Counted from the first letter of the stretch, positions 17,086 to 25,603 are shown. The stretch: DNA of 64,000 nt from Sinomonas terrae (GCF_022539255.1 NZ_JAKZBV010000001.1:4400285-4464284), one strand, 5' to 3'. Translations and numbers: made by a program. The notes: generated from the sequence alone by a model not told the origin.

Positions 17086-17931
17086 TCAGGCTCTGGAATC
17101 GAAATCCTCAGTGCCCCATTCGCGGTAGATCTCTGGGCTGCGGTCGTGCAGGTACGGCACGTCCCTCCTAGCCGCCTCGACGCGCTTCGGGTCGAGGTCG
17201 GCGAACAGCAACTCCGCGCCCTTCCCGGCCTGAGCGTGCAGGTCTCCGAAGGGATCGGCGACGACGCTTCCCCCCGACAGCGCGAAACCGTCCTCGACGC
17301 CGGAATGATTCGCGTAGGCCACGTAGAGCTGGCTTTCGAGCGCACGCGTGGGGATCAGCCGCTGAGGAATCCTGTCGTATCCCGTCCCCAAGGCCGTCGG
17401 GACGAGGAGCGCCTGCGCCCCCCGGAGCGCCGCCGCACGGGCGGTCTCGGGAAACTCGATGTCGTAGCAAACGGCGATCCCGAGTCGCATCCCGCAGAAG
17501 TCGACGACGACGGGCGGCGCCGTACCCGGGGTGAAGACCTCCCGCTCCTCCGGCCCAAAGAGGTGCACCTTGACGTAGTGGGCGAGGAGTCTGCCGTCCG
17601 CTCCGGCGAGGCTCGCCGTGATGCGCCACCGGCCGTCGTGGCTTTCGGGAAGGTCATCGCCCTGAGGAGGGCCTAGCTCGGGCAGGCTGTAGAGCAGTCC
17701 AATCTCGTGACGGCGTGCAATGTCCAGCAGCGGCTGTGCGATGCCAGGGAGCTTTCCTGGGTCCAGTTCTTCCCTCAGGCGGTAGGGCGCATAACCCACG
17801 GGGAATAGTTCGGGAGTCACGAGGAGGTCGGCGCCGCCCTCTCGCGCCAAGCCAGCAGCCGCTTCGATGGCGGAAAGGTTTGCATCGACGTCGAGCACGG
17901 CCGACTCCCCTTGCATGAGTCCGAGACGCAT
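17086..17931 (-). CDS. Nitrilase-superfamily carbon-nitrogen hydrolase
   Basis: 281 aa with the complete catalytic triad: Glu41 (VTPELFPVGY), Lys121 (YVKVHLFGPEE) and Cys155 (IAVCYDIEFPE). The enzyme class hydrolyses amides, carbamoyl-amides or nitriles to acids; the sequence does not fix which. It is co-directional with the MarR gene 113 bp upstream and has its own 18-bp palindrome just before the start. The neighbouring AmiC-like sensor and formamidase suggest an amide substrate. Confidence 0.85.
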   Translation of the reverse strand: MRLGLMQGESAVLDVDANLSAIEAAAGLAREGGADLLVTPELFPVGYAPYRLREELDPGKLPGIAQPLLDIARRHEIGLLYSLPELGPPQGDDLPESHDGRWRITASLAGADGRLLAHYVKVHLFGPEEREVFTPGTAPPVVVDFCGMRLGIAVCYDIEFPETARAAALRGAQALLVPTALGTGYDRIPQRLIPTRALESQLYVAYANHSGVEDGFALSGGSVVADPFGDLHAQAGKGAELLFADLDPKRVEAARRDVPYLHDRSPEIYREWGTEDFDSRA

Positions 17932-17939
17932 CGGCCCCT

Positions 17940-17957
17940 CCTCTACTCGAGTGGAGG
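17940..17957. promoter_or_regulatory. Palindrome upstream of nitrilase gene
   Basis: CCTCTACTCGAGTGGAGG is an 18-bp inverted repeat with one mismatch between the 9-bp arms, starting 9 bp before the hydrolase ATG. A GC-rich dyad in a leader this short could be an operator or could mask the ribosome site. Confidence 0.4.
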
Positions 17958-18044
17958 CTTCAGATTAGCGGGGGCAAGGACGAGAAGACTGTGGATGATT
18001 TGCACCAGACACAACCGTTTGAGGGGCGAATCGTCCTGAGATCG

Positions 18045-18515
18045 TCAGGCTGGCTGCACGCGGTGAACGCCAAGGCGCTCGGCAGTGCCCTCGACGGCCG
18101 CGGCCAAGGCTTGGGCGTTCTCGGCACCGATCAGAGTGCACGTGGCCGACTCCCATGCAGCGACAATCGTGTTCATGCGCGCGAGCCTTCCCGCCCCGTG
18201 ATCGGAGAGCCGGACAGTGATGCGGCGTCGGTCGTTCGGCGTCGGGAGACGGTAGACGGACGCATTGTCCTCCAGCGCATCGACAATCCTGCTGAGGGAT
18301 GCGTTGGGCAGGCCCGAGGAGGCCGCGAGATCGCCCATGCTCGGCGCCTCCAGCTGAGAGACCAGCTGCAGGATCCGCCACTGCTCGACGCTGGCGCCTT
18401 CTTCGCTCAGGGCAAGGGCGAGGCCCTCGAGCATGCGTGCTCCGACGCCGGAGAGGGTAACGATGACTTGCGACAGGGATACGCTGTGTTCGCTGTCCCC
18501 CGGTAAGGCGGGCAT
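18045..18515 (-). CDS. MarR-family transcriptional regulator
   Basis: 156 aa. Winged HTH with APSMGDLAASSGLPNASLSRIVDALED (about residues 57-83) and wing NDRRRITVRLSDHG. Start set at ATG 18515 because GAGGAGGA lies directly upstream, although the frame is open further. Divergent from the AmiC-like gene with only 31 bp between starts. It reads in the same direction as the nitrilase gene. It probably controls the amide cluster; the 26-bp palindrome at 19661-19686 is a candidate site. Confidence 0.82.
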   Translation of the reverse strand: MPALPGDSEHSVSLSQVIVTLSGVGARMLEGLALALSEEGASVEQWRILQLVSQLEAPSMGDLAASSGLPNASLSRIVDALEDNASVYRLPTPNDRRRITVRLSDHGAGRLARMNTIVAAWESATCTLIGAENAQALAAAVEGTAERLGVHRVQPA

Positions 18516-18546
18516 GGCATCCTCCTCGATCGCCCCAGCCATTTCG

Positions 18547-19656
18547 ATGCGGCAGGACCCTTCTGTGACCCCACCCGTCAGCCTAGTGCTTCCGAGCACG
18601 CTGATGCTCCGCGGCCCCATGCCGGGAACGCTCGGCATCGGGCTGCTTGCGCCGCTCTCAGGCGTCATGGGCATAGCCGGGCCATCGATCCTCAATTGTG
18701 CCCAGCTGGCTGCAGAGTACGTCGCCGAGCGTACCGGCTTCCATCCCGAACTCGTACCGATCGACGCCGGGCAGCGCCCTGCCGAGGTGGCGCGGGCTGT
18801 CCGACAACTCCTCGACTCCAGGGTGGTCCAAGGCCTTGTCGGAGCGCACACTTCCGACGTGCGGGTCGCGGTCTCGAGAGTCGTTCCCCAAGAAGTGCCC
18901 TATATCTTCACTCCGCCGCACGAGACGGGGTCTGGTAGGCCAGGCACGGTGTTCACCGGCTCGGCACCGCAGCTCCAGCTGAGGCATCCCCTCGAATGGA
19001 CCATCCGGCACCACTCGGTGCGCCGGTGGGCGCTAGTCGGCGGCGACTACGTGTGGCCCCGACAAGTGCACAGTGAGGCGCGCCGGATCCTCCGAGCCCT
19101 CGGGCAGGAGATCGTCCTGGACCGGTTCGTTGGCCTGGGATCCGTGGACCCCGAGCGCCTCGTGGACGAGGCCCGGAGGAGCAGGGCAGAGGCGATCTTG
19201 GTCTCGCTCGTCGGCCGCGACGGGATCACCTTCCATCGCGGGGCCGCCGAGTACGGAGCCGACAGGCAGTTCGTGCGCCTCTGCACGGCACTCGACGAGA
19301 ACTGCCTTCTCGCCATCGGTGGAGACAGCACGGGGATGCTCTATTCCGCGATGCCCTCCTTCATCCTCCAGCAGGACGACGAACACCAGAACTTCCTCGA
19401 GCTCTATCTGCGACGCTTCGGAGTGACCGCCCCGCTCCCGGCGTCGTACGCCGAAGGGTGCTACGACGGCGTGCTGCTGCTAGCCGAACTCTGGATGAGC
19501 GATCTCTTGGATTCCATGCCCCCGGTGCACGCCGCCCTGAGCCTTGCCGCGGCGTCGAAACGTCCGGGACGCGCCGTCGTCGGCCGCTCCCCCGGGGGAC
19601 GGCTGGCGCGTGCAGAAGGCACGGAGCTAGTGGTCATCGATCAGGTGAGCATGTAG
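18547..19656 (+). CDS. AmiC-like amide/branched-chain-amino-acid-type binding protein
   Basis: 369 aa from ATG 18547 (a GTG at 18565 with AGGA upstream is also possible). Type I periplasmic-binding fold: GTLGIGLLAPLSGVMGIAG at the start, RWALVGGDYVWPR in the middle and PLPASYAEGCYDGVLLLAELW near the end. It resembles AmiC and UrtA. There is no signal peptide or lipobox, so it is predicted to be cytoplasmic, as AmiC is, and to sense a small amide rather than feed a transporter. In Pseudomonas AmiC works with the ANTAR antiterminator AmiR; no AmiR is adjacent here. Confidence 0.72.
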   Translation: MRQDPSVTPPVSLVLPSTLMLRGPMPGTLGIGLLAPLSGVMGIAGPSILNCAQLAAEYVAERTGFHPELVPIDAGQRPAEVARAVRQLLDSRVVQGLVGAHTSDVRVAVSRVVPQEVPYIFTPPHETGSGRPGTVFTGSAPQLQLRHPLEWTIRHHSVRRWALVGGDYVWPRQVHSEARRILRALGQEIVLDRFVGLGSVDPERLVDEARRSRAEAILVSLVGRDGITFHRGAAEYGADRQFVRLCTALDENCLLAIGGDSTGMLYSAMPSFILQQDDEHQNFLELYLRRFGVTAPLPASYAEGCYDGVLLLAELWMSDLLDSMPPVHAALSLAAASKRPGRAVVGRSPGGRLARAEGTELVVIDQVSM

Positions 19657-19660
19657 CATC

Positions 19661-19686
19661 AAGTTATTTCCATCTGGAAATAACTT
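19661..19686. promoter_or_regulatory. Perfect 26-bp palindrome before permease-amidase genes
   Basis: The arms AAGTTATTTCCA and TGGAAATAACTT are exact inverses around a central TC. It lies 5 bp after the AmiC-like stop and about 50 bp before the permease start. It is strikingly AT-rich for this genome and has no T-tract, which favours an operator (MarR-type length) over a terminator. Confidence 0.6.
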
Positions 19687-19738
19687 GGACACCGCGGACG
19701 CAGCGGTCCGTGGCCGAGCATTGGACGACTCAACGGCG

Positions 19739-21217
19739 ATGAACTCAGAACCTCGTCAACCTTATGACGCCCCGGCCCTTCCCGCGAACATCGAGGGCGC
19801 CGGCGCCGCGACCGGCACGGACATCGGCACCGGCATCGAAGAATTCGGCTACCGCCAGGAACTCAAGCGCACGCTGAAGTTCTCCGACCTCCTGGTCTAC
19901 GGTCTGATCTTCATGGTGCCAATCGCCCCCTTCGCGATTTTCGGCAGCGTCTTCCAAGCCTCCGGCGGCATGGTCGCCATGGCGTACATCGTCGGCATGC
20001 TCGCCATGATGTGCACGGCAAACTCGTACGCACAGATGGTCCAGGCATTCCCGATGTCGGGCTCCGTCTACACGTACGTGGGGCGCGGAATCACCCGCAT
20101 CCTCGGATTCGTAGCGGGCTGGATGATCCTCCTGGACTACATCCTCATTCCCGCCCTCCTCTACTTAGCGGCCGCCATCGCCATGAACGGCATGATTCCC
20201 GCGATCCCCCTGTGGGCATGGCTCGTCGCATTCGTGCTGCTCAACACCCTCATCAACTATCTCGGCATCGAGTTCACGGCGAAGGTCAACAAGATCATGC
20301 TCGTGCTCGAACTCATCGTGCTCGCGATCTTCCTCGTCATCGGATTCGTTGCGGTTGCCAACGGCCAGGGCACGTTCAGCTTCGACGCCTTCTTCAACCC
20401 GCACACCTTCGACCCGTCGCTCATCTTCGGCGCTGTCTCGATCGCTGTGCTCTCGTTCCTCGGCTTCGACGGCATCTCGACGCTCGCCGAGGAGAATGCC
20501 GGCTCGACCAAGTCCCTCGGCCGCTCGATGATCGCATCCCTCCTGCTCGTGGGCGTGCTCTTCGTCGTCCAGACCTGGGTCGCCTCGATGCTCGTGCACG
20601 ATCCCGCAGGGCTCCTCGCCAACGGCGATCCGAATGGGACCGCCTTCTACGACGCCGCGAAGAACGCCGGCGGCGCGTTCCTGTTCATCCTCACTGCCGC
20701 GGCGACCGCCGTCGCGTGGGGCTTCGCGAACGCCCTCGTCGCCCAGGCGGCAACGTCGCGCCTCCTGTTCGCAATGGCACGCGACCGCCAGCTTCCGGCG
20801 TTCCTCAGCCGCGTTCACCCGAAGCGTGGCGTGCCGGTCAACGCGACCTTCCTGGTCGCGGCCATCTCGCTCGTGCTCGGCCTCTACCTCGTGACGCAGC
20901 CGAACGGCCTCACCGAGATCTCGACGCTCGTCAACTTCGGCGCTCTCACCGCGTTCTCGCTGCTGAACATCGCCGTCGTCTGGTGGTTCGTAATTCGTCA
21001 GAAGTCGCGCCGCTGGTTCGTTCACCTCGTTCTGCCGCTCCTCGGTCTCGCGATCCTCGTGGCCGTCATCATCAACGCCAACATCGCCGCGCAGGTGCTC
21101 GGTGTCCTCTGGCTCGTCATCGGCCTGATCCTGGCGTTCTTCCTGCTCAAGGCAGGGCGCATGACTGACCCTTCGGCTGCAGCCACCTCCCCCATCGACG
21201 AAAAGGAGGTTCGCTGA
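19739..21217 (+). CDS. APC-family permease
   Basis: 492 aa from ATG 19739; the frame is open further upstream (TTG 19685) and no strong ribosome site decides the start. About twelve hydrophobic helices. The first, LVYGLIFMVPIAPFAIFGSV, and the loop SFLGFDGISTLAEENAGSTKSLG match APC permeases. It ends one base before the formamidase ATG, so the two form an operon. By context the substrate is an amide, amine or amino acid. Confidence 0.85.
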   Translation: MNSEPRQPYDAPALPANIEGAGAATGTDIGTGIEEFGYRQELKRTLKFSDLLVYGLIFMVPIAPFAIFGSVFQASGGMVAMAYIVGMLAMMCTANSYAQMVQAFPMSGSVYTYVGRGITRILGFVAGWMILLDYILIPALLYLAAAIAMNGMIPAIPLWAWLVAFVLLNTLINYLGIEFTAKVNKIMLVLELIVLAIFLVIGFVAVANGQGTFSFDAFFNPHTFDPSLIFGAVSIAVLSFLGFDGISTLAEENAGSTKSLGRSMIASLLLVGVLFVVQTWVASMLVHDPAGLLANGDPNGTAFYDAAKNAGGAFLFILTAAATAVAWGFANALVAQAATSRLLFAMARDRQLPAFLSRVHPKRGVPVNATFLVAAISLVLGLYLVTQPNGLTEISTLVNFGALTAFSLLNIAVVWWFVIRQKSRRWFVHLVLPLLGLAILVAVIINANIAAQVLGVLWLVIGLILAFFLLKAGRMTDPSAAATSPIDEKEVR

Positions 21218-21218
21218 C

Positions 21219-22223
21219 ATGGCGATCCACACGCTCAAGCCCACCCCGGAGCAGTACTCCTACGTCTTCGGAGGGTCAAAGCCTCTCCTGAGCGTCAAGC
21301 CCGGGGACATCGTGGAGGTCAGCACCGAGGACTGCTACGGCGGACGGGTGAACTCCCCGGACGATCTGCCGAGCGAGGTCGTCCCGTTCGCCGAGCTGAA
21401 TCCCGTCTCCGGGCCGATCGAGGTGGAGGGGGCCGAGGTCGGGGACGTCCTGGCGGTGCACTTCATCTCGATCGTCCCAGCACGCCCCTACGCGGTCTCC
21501 AGCACCTTCCCCCACTTCGGCGCGCTGACCCCGACGCACGAGACTTCCATGCTCTCCGCTCCCCTCGAGGAGCGCGTCTGGTTCTACGACATCGATCTCG
21601 ACTCGTGGACGGCCACCTTCCGGGCGCGGAACTCCGACTACGAGCTCTCCCTTCCGCTCGATCCGATGCACGGGACCGTCGGCGTCGCCCCCGCGAGCGG
21701 TGAGGTCCGCCTCGTCGTGACGCCCTCGACCCACGGCGGCAACATGGACACCCCCGAGGTCCGGGCCGGGACCACCCTCTACCTGCCCGTGAACGTACCC
21801 GGGGCGATGCTCTCGCTCGGTGACGGCCACGCGCGGCAGGGCGAGGGCGAGGTGTGCGGCACTGGGCTGGAATCGGCCATGAACAGCGTGATCGCCGTCG
21901 ACGTCGTCAAGGACGGGGCGCTGAGCTGGCCGCGCCTCGAGGACGACGAATACATCATGAGTACCGGCTCGGTCCGTCCGCTCGAGGACGCCTACCGGAT
22001 CAGCCAGACCGACCTCATCGGGTGGGCCTCCGAGCTGACCGGCCTGGACACGCTCGACGCCTACCAGCTCGTGAGCCAGCTCGGCCTCGCCCCGGCGGCC
22101 AACGTCTGCGACCCGAACTACACGATGCTCGCGAAGCTGCCCAAGTGGGCCTTGAAGTCCGCCGAGGCGTACGGCGGCGTGCACCGTCGCCTCCGCGCCG
22201 CGGCGGAGGACTACAGCGCCTAA
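21219..22223 (+). CDS. Acetamidase/formamidase family protein
   Basis: 334 aa FmdA/AmdA family. Conserved stretches STHGGNMDTPEV and LSLGDGHARQGEGEVCGTGLE are both present and carry the metal-site and active-site residues of the family. It hydrolyses short amides to ammonium plus the acid. AAAAGGAGG lies 11 bp upstream of the ATG. Second gene of the permease-amidase operon; the AmiC-like protein and MarR next door are the likely control. Confidence 0.87.
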   Translation: MAIHTLKPTPEQYSYVFGGSKPLLSVKPGDIVEVSTEDCYGGRVNSPDDLPSEVVPFAELNPVSGPIEVEGAEVGDVLAVHFISIVPARPYAVSSTFPHFGALTPTHETSMLSAPLEERVWFYDIDLDSWTATFRARNSDYELSLPLDPMHGTVGVAPASGEVRLVVTPSTHGGNMDTPEVRAGTTLYLPVNVPGAMLSLGDGHARQGEGEVCGTGLESAMNSVIAVDVVKDGALSWPRLEDDEYIMSTGSVRPLEDAYRISQTDLIGWASELTGLDTLDAYQLVSQLGLAPAANVCDPNYTMLAKLPKWALKSAEAYGGVHRRLRAAAEDYSA

Positions 22224-22228
22224 GGAAA

Positions 22229-23314
22229 TCACATGACCCGACAGCACTCGATCGCGAGCGGCCCAGCGCTCGTCTCGGACCTCGCCCCCGGCGTGAGCCG
22301 CCCGTCGTCTCCGATCCAGTAGGACGAGATGTGGTCGGACGCCTCGCCGCACACGAGGAGGAATCGACCCGACGGGTCGATCGCGCTCCCGCACGGCTGC
22401 GCCTCGGTCGAGGTCCGGGACACGAATTCGAGCGTCCCGTCGTCCTTCACGGCGAAGCCCGAGATCGTGCTCGTCGAGCGCTCCGTCGTGTAGAGGAAGC
22501 GATCGTCGGGGGTGAGGCGGAGGTCCGCCGCCCACACAACGCCGGTACCGGGATCGGGCGTGCTCGCCGAACGCACGGGGCCCGGCGCCAGGCCGAGCCC
22601 CTCGACGGCCGAGATCCGCTGGAGGAGTTCGAGGCCGCCCGATTCGGCGTCCCTCGCGTACACGGCGATCTCCCCCGTGAGCTCATGCACCACGTAGGCG
22701 CGGTCGCCTGCCTTGTTGAGGCGCAGGTATCGCGGTCCCGAGCCGCGCTGCGCGGCGACCGACCCGCTAGGGGTGATCGCGCCGTCGTCCGCTCGGGTTG
22801 CGCCATCGTCGTCCGCTTTGAACCAGCTCACTCGGTCGTCTCCCAGCGACGTCGCGTAGACGAAACGACCGTCCGGGCTGAAGGCGACGCAGTGCGTATT
22901 GGCGCCCGTGTCATAGCGGGCGGACTTCCCGCTGTTCGCTCCGGGGAGCGGCACCCTGTCGAGCCGCCCGTCTCCATAGGACGCGCTGAAGAGGCTGCGG
23001 CCATCCGGTCCGAGCGCCACGAAGCAGGCCGACGCCGGGAGGTCGCGGGCCGCGCCTTGGGCCACTGCGCCCGTCGGGTCGAGCGAGAGGGCGACGGCGC
23101 GCGGTCCGCTTCCGTCGGTCCCCCCACCATTGCACGCGGCGTACGCCGTGCCCTGCGGACCCAGCGCGAGAGCGGCCACGCCGGGGAGGCCCTCCGTGCG
23201 CGCGAGCGGCTTGAGCGCTCCCGATCCGGCGTCGAGCTCAAGGAGGTCGACGGCGCCGGCCCCCGTGCAAGCGACGAGGACGAAGGTGCGCTGGGCCAGG
23301 CTCTGCTCAGTCAA
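22229..23314 (-). CDS. Lactonase family beta-propeller protein
   Basis: 361 aa from TTG 23314 (AAAGGCGGA upstream). Seven-bladed propeller of the 6-phosphogluconolactonase/YkgB family: repeated blades such as AFSPDGRFVYATSLGDDRVSW, LTPDDRFLYTTERSTSTISGF and IDPSGRFLLVCGEASDHISSY. No signal peptide is seen. The substrate may be 6-phosphogluconolactone or another lactone. It converges on the formamidase gene with 5 bp between stops. Confidence 0.8.
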   Translation of the reverse strand: MTEQSLAQRTFVLVACTGAGAVDLLELDAGSGALKPLARTEGLPGVAALALGPQGTAYAACNGGGTDGSGPRAVALSLDPTGAVAQGAARDLPASACFVALGPDGRSLFSASYGDGRLDRVPLPGANSGKSARYDTGANTHCVAFSPDGRFVYATSLGDDRVSWFKADDDGATRADDGAITPSGSVAAQRGSGPRYLRLNKAGDRAYVVHELTGEIAVYARDAESGGLELLQRISAVEGLGLAPGPVRSASTPDPGTGVVWAADLRLTPDDRFLYTTERSTSTISGFAVKDDGTLEFVSRTSTEAQPCGSAIDPSGRFLLVCGEASDHISSYWIGDDGRLTPGARSETSAGPLAIECCRVM

Positions 23315-23511
23315 GGATCCGCCTTTCTGCAACGCCTCGCCTGCGCGAGGACAACTACGGGGTCCATACCCCGCTGCTCGGGGGTGACACGTGGGCCCCG
23401 CTCCCTGAACCTAGGTCCCCGGACCCCTTGCCTTTCGCCTCCGAGGTTCCTAGGCTCCTATGAGTCGGGAAACCGTTTTCTCGGTAGCCTGTTTCGAAAG
23501 GAAACCCTCCC

Positions 23512-23718
23512 TTGGCACGACTCTTCGAAGAACCCTGGGTCATCGGCATCATCATCCTCGCGGCGCTGCTCCTCTTCGGGGCACCCAAACTGCCGGGCAT
23601 CGCTCGAAGCGTGGGCCAGTCCCTCCGCATCTTCAAGACCGAGGTGAAGCAGTTCAAGGAGGAGGCCTCCCCGGCGGACATCACAGCCTCCATGAGAACC
23701 GCCGAACCGCAAGACTGA
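23512..23718 (+). CDS. tatA: Sec-independent translocase subunit TatA
   Basis: 68 aa, TTG start with AAAGGA upstream. One N-terminal transmembrane helix (about residues 8-22), the hinge FGAPKLP at 22-28, then the amphipathic helix SVGQSLRIFKTEVKQFKEE and a short polar tail. This is the full TatA plan. It forms the pore-like part of the twin-arginine export system. No tatB or tatC is nearby, so it is either the cell's tatA placed alone or a second copy. Confidence 0.85.
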   Translation: MARLFEEPWVIGIIILAALLLFGAPKLPGIARSVGQSLRIFKTEVKQFKEEASPADITASMRTAEPQD

Positions 23719-23965
23719 GGGAGACGGCGGCGAGAGCGGTCATCTGGAAGAACCTCCCCGCCGAGGGAGTATGCCTGTGGGTGATGAGGCATGAAGGCCG
23801 TCTCGGGCAGGTCTCCTCGACGCTCGGGGAGTACCGGTACGACACCGTCAACGTCTCCTCGGGGACCGGAGATCGGTGTCGGTGAGCCTCGGAATGTCCC
23901 GGGCGACGTTCTACCGGCGCTCACGGGCGCTCGTCGTTCTCGCCTCCAGCCCTCGCCCCCGCCGC

Positions 23966-23979
23966 TGTTACATGTAACA
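23966..23979. promoter_or_regulatory. Palindromic operator/promoter of toxin-antitoxin pair
   Basis: TGTTACATGTAACA is a perfect 14-bp palindrome ending 8 bp before the antitoxin ATG. TAACAA/AACAAT at its right edge is spaced so that transcription could begin at the ATG (leaderless mRNA). A palindrome over the -10 is what an autoregulated antitoxin needs. Confidence 0.55.
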
Positions 23980-23987
23980 ATGGTGGC

Positions 23988-24197
23988 ATGGCTGATGTGA
24001 AGGACCGCGTGGGAGAGCACCGGCGCCGGATGCGCGAGCAGGGCTTCCGACCGATCCAGGTCTGGGTTCCGGACACCCGCGCCGCAGGCTTCCGGGACGA
24101 GGCGCACCGGCAGGCGGCCACGGTCGCAGCCGCGGACGCGGGCACCGACGACCAGGACTTCATCGAGGCCGTCTCCGCGCCCTGGGACGAGGATTGA
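23988..24197 (+). CDS. MazE-family antitoxin (DUF3018)
   Basis: 69 aa. RVGEHRRRMREQGFRPIQVWVPD is the DUF3018/MazE-antitoxin N-terminal signature, followed by FRDEAHRQAATVAAAD and an acidic C-terminus (EAVSAPWDED) expected to bind the toxin. No ribosome site is visible, consistent with a leaderless start. The stop overlaps the toxin start by four bases (TTGA). Confidence 0.85.
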   Translation: MADVKDRVGEHRRRMREQGFRPIQVWVPDTRAAGFRDEAHRQAATVAAADAGTDDQDFIEAVSAPWDED

Positions 24198-24517
24198 TCC
24201 GCGGCGAGATCTGGACTGTGGCCGGCGGAGTCTACGCGAGCAAGCCCCGGCCCGCCCTTGTCATCCAGGACGACCGCTACGACGCAACCGACTCGGTAAC
24301 CGTCCTTCCCCTCACGTCGCACCTGGTCGAGGCGCCGCTGCTGCGGATACCCGTACAGCCCTCCGAGCTCTCCGGGCTCCAGCGCGAAAGCCAGGTCATG
24401 ATCGACAAGCTCACCACCGTGCGCCGCTCCAACGTCCAGTCCCGCATCGGACGGCTCGCCCCGACCCAGCTGGCAGCGGTCGAGCGGGCGCTGCTGGTTT
24501 TCCTCGGCATCGCCTAA
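24194..24517 (+). CDS. MazF/PemK-type toxin endoribonuclease
   Basis: 107 aa, TTG start overlapping the antitoxin stop. MIRGEIWTVAGGVYASKPRPALVIQDD is the MazF N-terminal strand set with the catalytic Arg region. VTVLPLTSH and QVMIDKLTTVRRSNVQSRIG carry the conserved Thr/Ser and the Asp-Lys segment. It cleaves mRNA at short sites when released from the antitoxin. Followed by a strong GNRA-capped hairpin at 24629. Confidence 0.87.
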   Translation: MIRGEIWTVAGGVYASKPRPALVIQDDRYDATDSVTVLPLTSHLVEAPLLRIPVQPSELSGLQRESQVMIDKLTTVRRSNVQSRIGRLAPTQLAAVERALLVFLGIA

Positions 24518-24628
24518 CCAACCGAGGCCGGCCATCCGCCCTCGACCCTCCGTCTTCCCGCCTGATCGGCGCCGGACACACCCAAGGCTCAGCCTCTTCG
24601 CGGGACCGGGAGTGCCGCCAGAAAAAGG

Positions 24629-24654
24629 GAAAGCCCCTCGCGAGAGGGGCTTTC
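24629..24654. terminator. GC-rich hairpin after toxin gene
   Basis: GAAAGCCCCTC pairs perfectly with GAGGGGCTTTC (11 bp) around a GCGA tetraloop, a GNRA loop. The stem ends in A/T bases but no T-tract follows. The rest of the gap 24518-24808 holds no gene that I can see; an 8-bp inverted pair (CCCCGGCC, about 24709, and GGCCGGGG, about 24761) is the only other structure. Confidence 0.65.
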
Positions 24655-24808
24655 GACGGATTGGACACTTGGTGCTGAGTATCGGTCGTCTCTGACGTGC
24701 TCCTCCTCCCCCGGCCAGACAAGGCCGATAACGGCTTTGGCAGTAAAAGATGCTAATAAAGGCCGGGGCTGCCTGTCTAGACCGATAGTCCCTCTGGTGT
24801 GGCCGCCC

Positions 24809-25603
24809 TCAGTCCTTGAAGGAAGGCATCCGGCGCTGCTCGGCTACAGGGAACTCGAGCCGCGTCGACGGGATGCGGGCAAGGTCCAGGTCTGCGACGA
24901 CGACGCCGGGGTCGGAGCCGAGCAGGGCGAGCACGTCGCCCTGCGGATCGATGAGGAGACTGCTGCCGATCGAGATGGGGGGAGCCTGGCAGGAGCCGGC
25001 CACGAAGACAGCGTTGTCGATGGCCCGGGCAGCGGAAAGTGTGCGCCACTGCTCTGTCTTGAGCTCTCCCGGCACCCACGACGCGCCGAGCGCGAGCACC
25101 TGCGCGCCGGCGTCCACCAACGCGGCGGCGAGCTCCGGGAAGCGCAGGTCGTAGCAGGTCATGAGCCCGAAGGTGACCCCTCCGGCGTCGAACGTCACGG
25201 GCTGCGCGAGGGGAGCCGGGGAGATGAAGTCGGATTCGCGCTGTCCCTGAGCATCGAAGAGGTGGATCTTGCGGTAGGCCGCGACGAGCCCGCCATCGGG
25301 TGCGAACGCCGCGAGCGTGTTGTAAGGCCGGTCCGATGCCGGGCTGGCCTCCACCACCCCCGCCACGAGCGTGATGCCGTGACGGCGGGCGATGGAGGCC
25401 AGTTCCGAGCAGACGGGACCGTCGAGCGGCTGGGCCGCGCGGGCGAAGGTCTCGTCGAGGCGCTTCTTCTCGTACGTCGCGTATTCGGGGAACAGGACCA
25501 CCTCGGCTCCGAGCCCCGCCGCCTCTTCCGAGAGCCGTGCAATCTCGGCAAGGTTCGCCGCGACATCATCGGTGGAGGCGGGCTGGGCGACGGCGACGCG
25601 CAC
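24809..25603 (-). CDS. Nitrilase-superfamily carbon-nitrogen hydrolase
   Basis: 264 aa, GTG start. Triad complete: Glu40 (VVLFPEYATY), Lys112 (AYRKIHLFDAQG) and Cys150 (LMTCYDLRFPE). The short length and the RKIHLFD / TCYDLRFPE motifs are those of omega-amidase/Nit2-like or deaminated-glutathione-type amidases. Third gene of the operon with the permease (17 bp upstream) and a second hydrolase. Confidence 0.85.
   Translation of the reverse strand: MRVAVAQPASTDDVAANLAEIARLSEEAAGLGAEVVLFPEYATYEKKRLDETFARAAQPLDGPVCSELASIARRHGITLVAGVVEASPASDRPYNTLAAFAPDGGLVAAYRKIHLFDAQGQRESDFISPAPLAQPVTFDAGGVTFGLMTCYDLRFPELAAALVDAGAQVLALGASWVPGELKTEQWRTLSAARAIDNAVFVAGSCQAPPISIGSSLLIDPQGDVLALLGSDPGVVVADLDLARIPSTRLEFPVAEQRRMPSFKD

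Noticed and set aside
18433..18546. N-terminal extension of the AmiC-like protein to an upstream start
   Set aside because: The extra residues lack any family similarity and the region encodes the divergent MarR protein; starts at 18547 or 18565 agree with the conserved domain.
23881..23976. IS3-type transposase remnant (VSLGMSRATFYRR in the plus frame)
   Set aside because: Only about a dozen residues look like a transposase HTH; no inverted repeats, target duplication or further similarity support it.
24706..24770. Attachment site or excision scar after the mazEF pair
   Set aside because: Only an 8-bp inverted GGCCGGGG pair was found, with no integrase, tRNA or direct repeats nearby.
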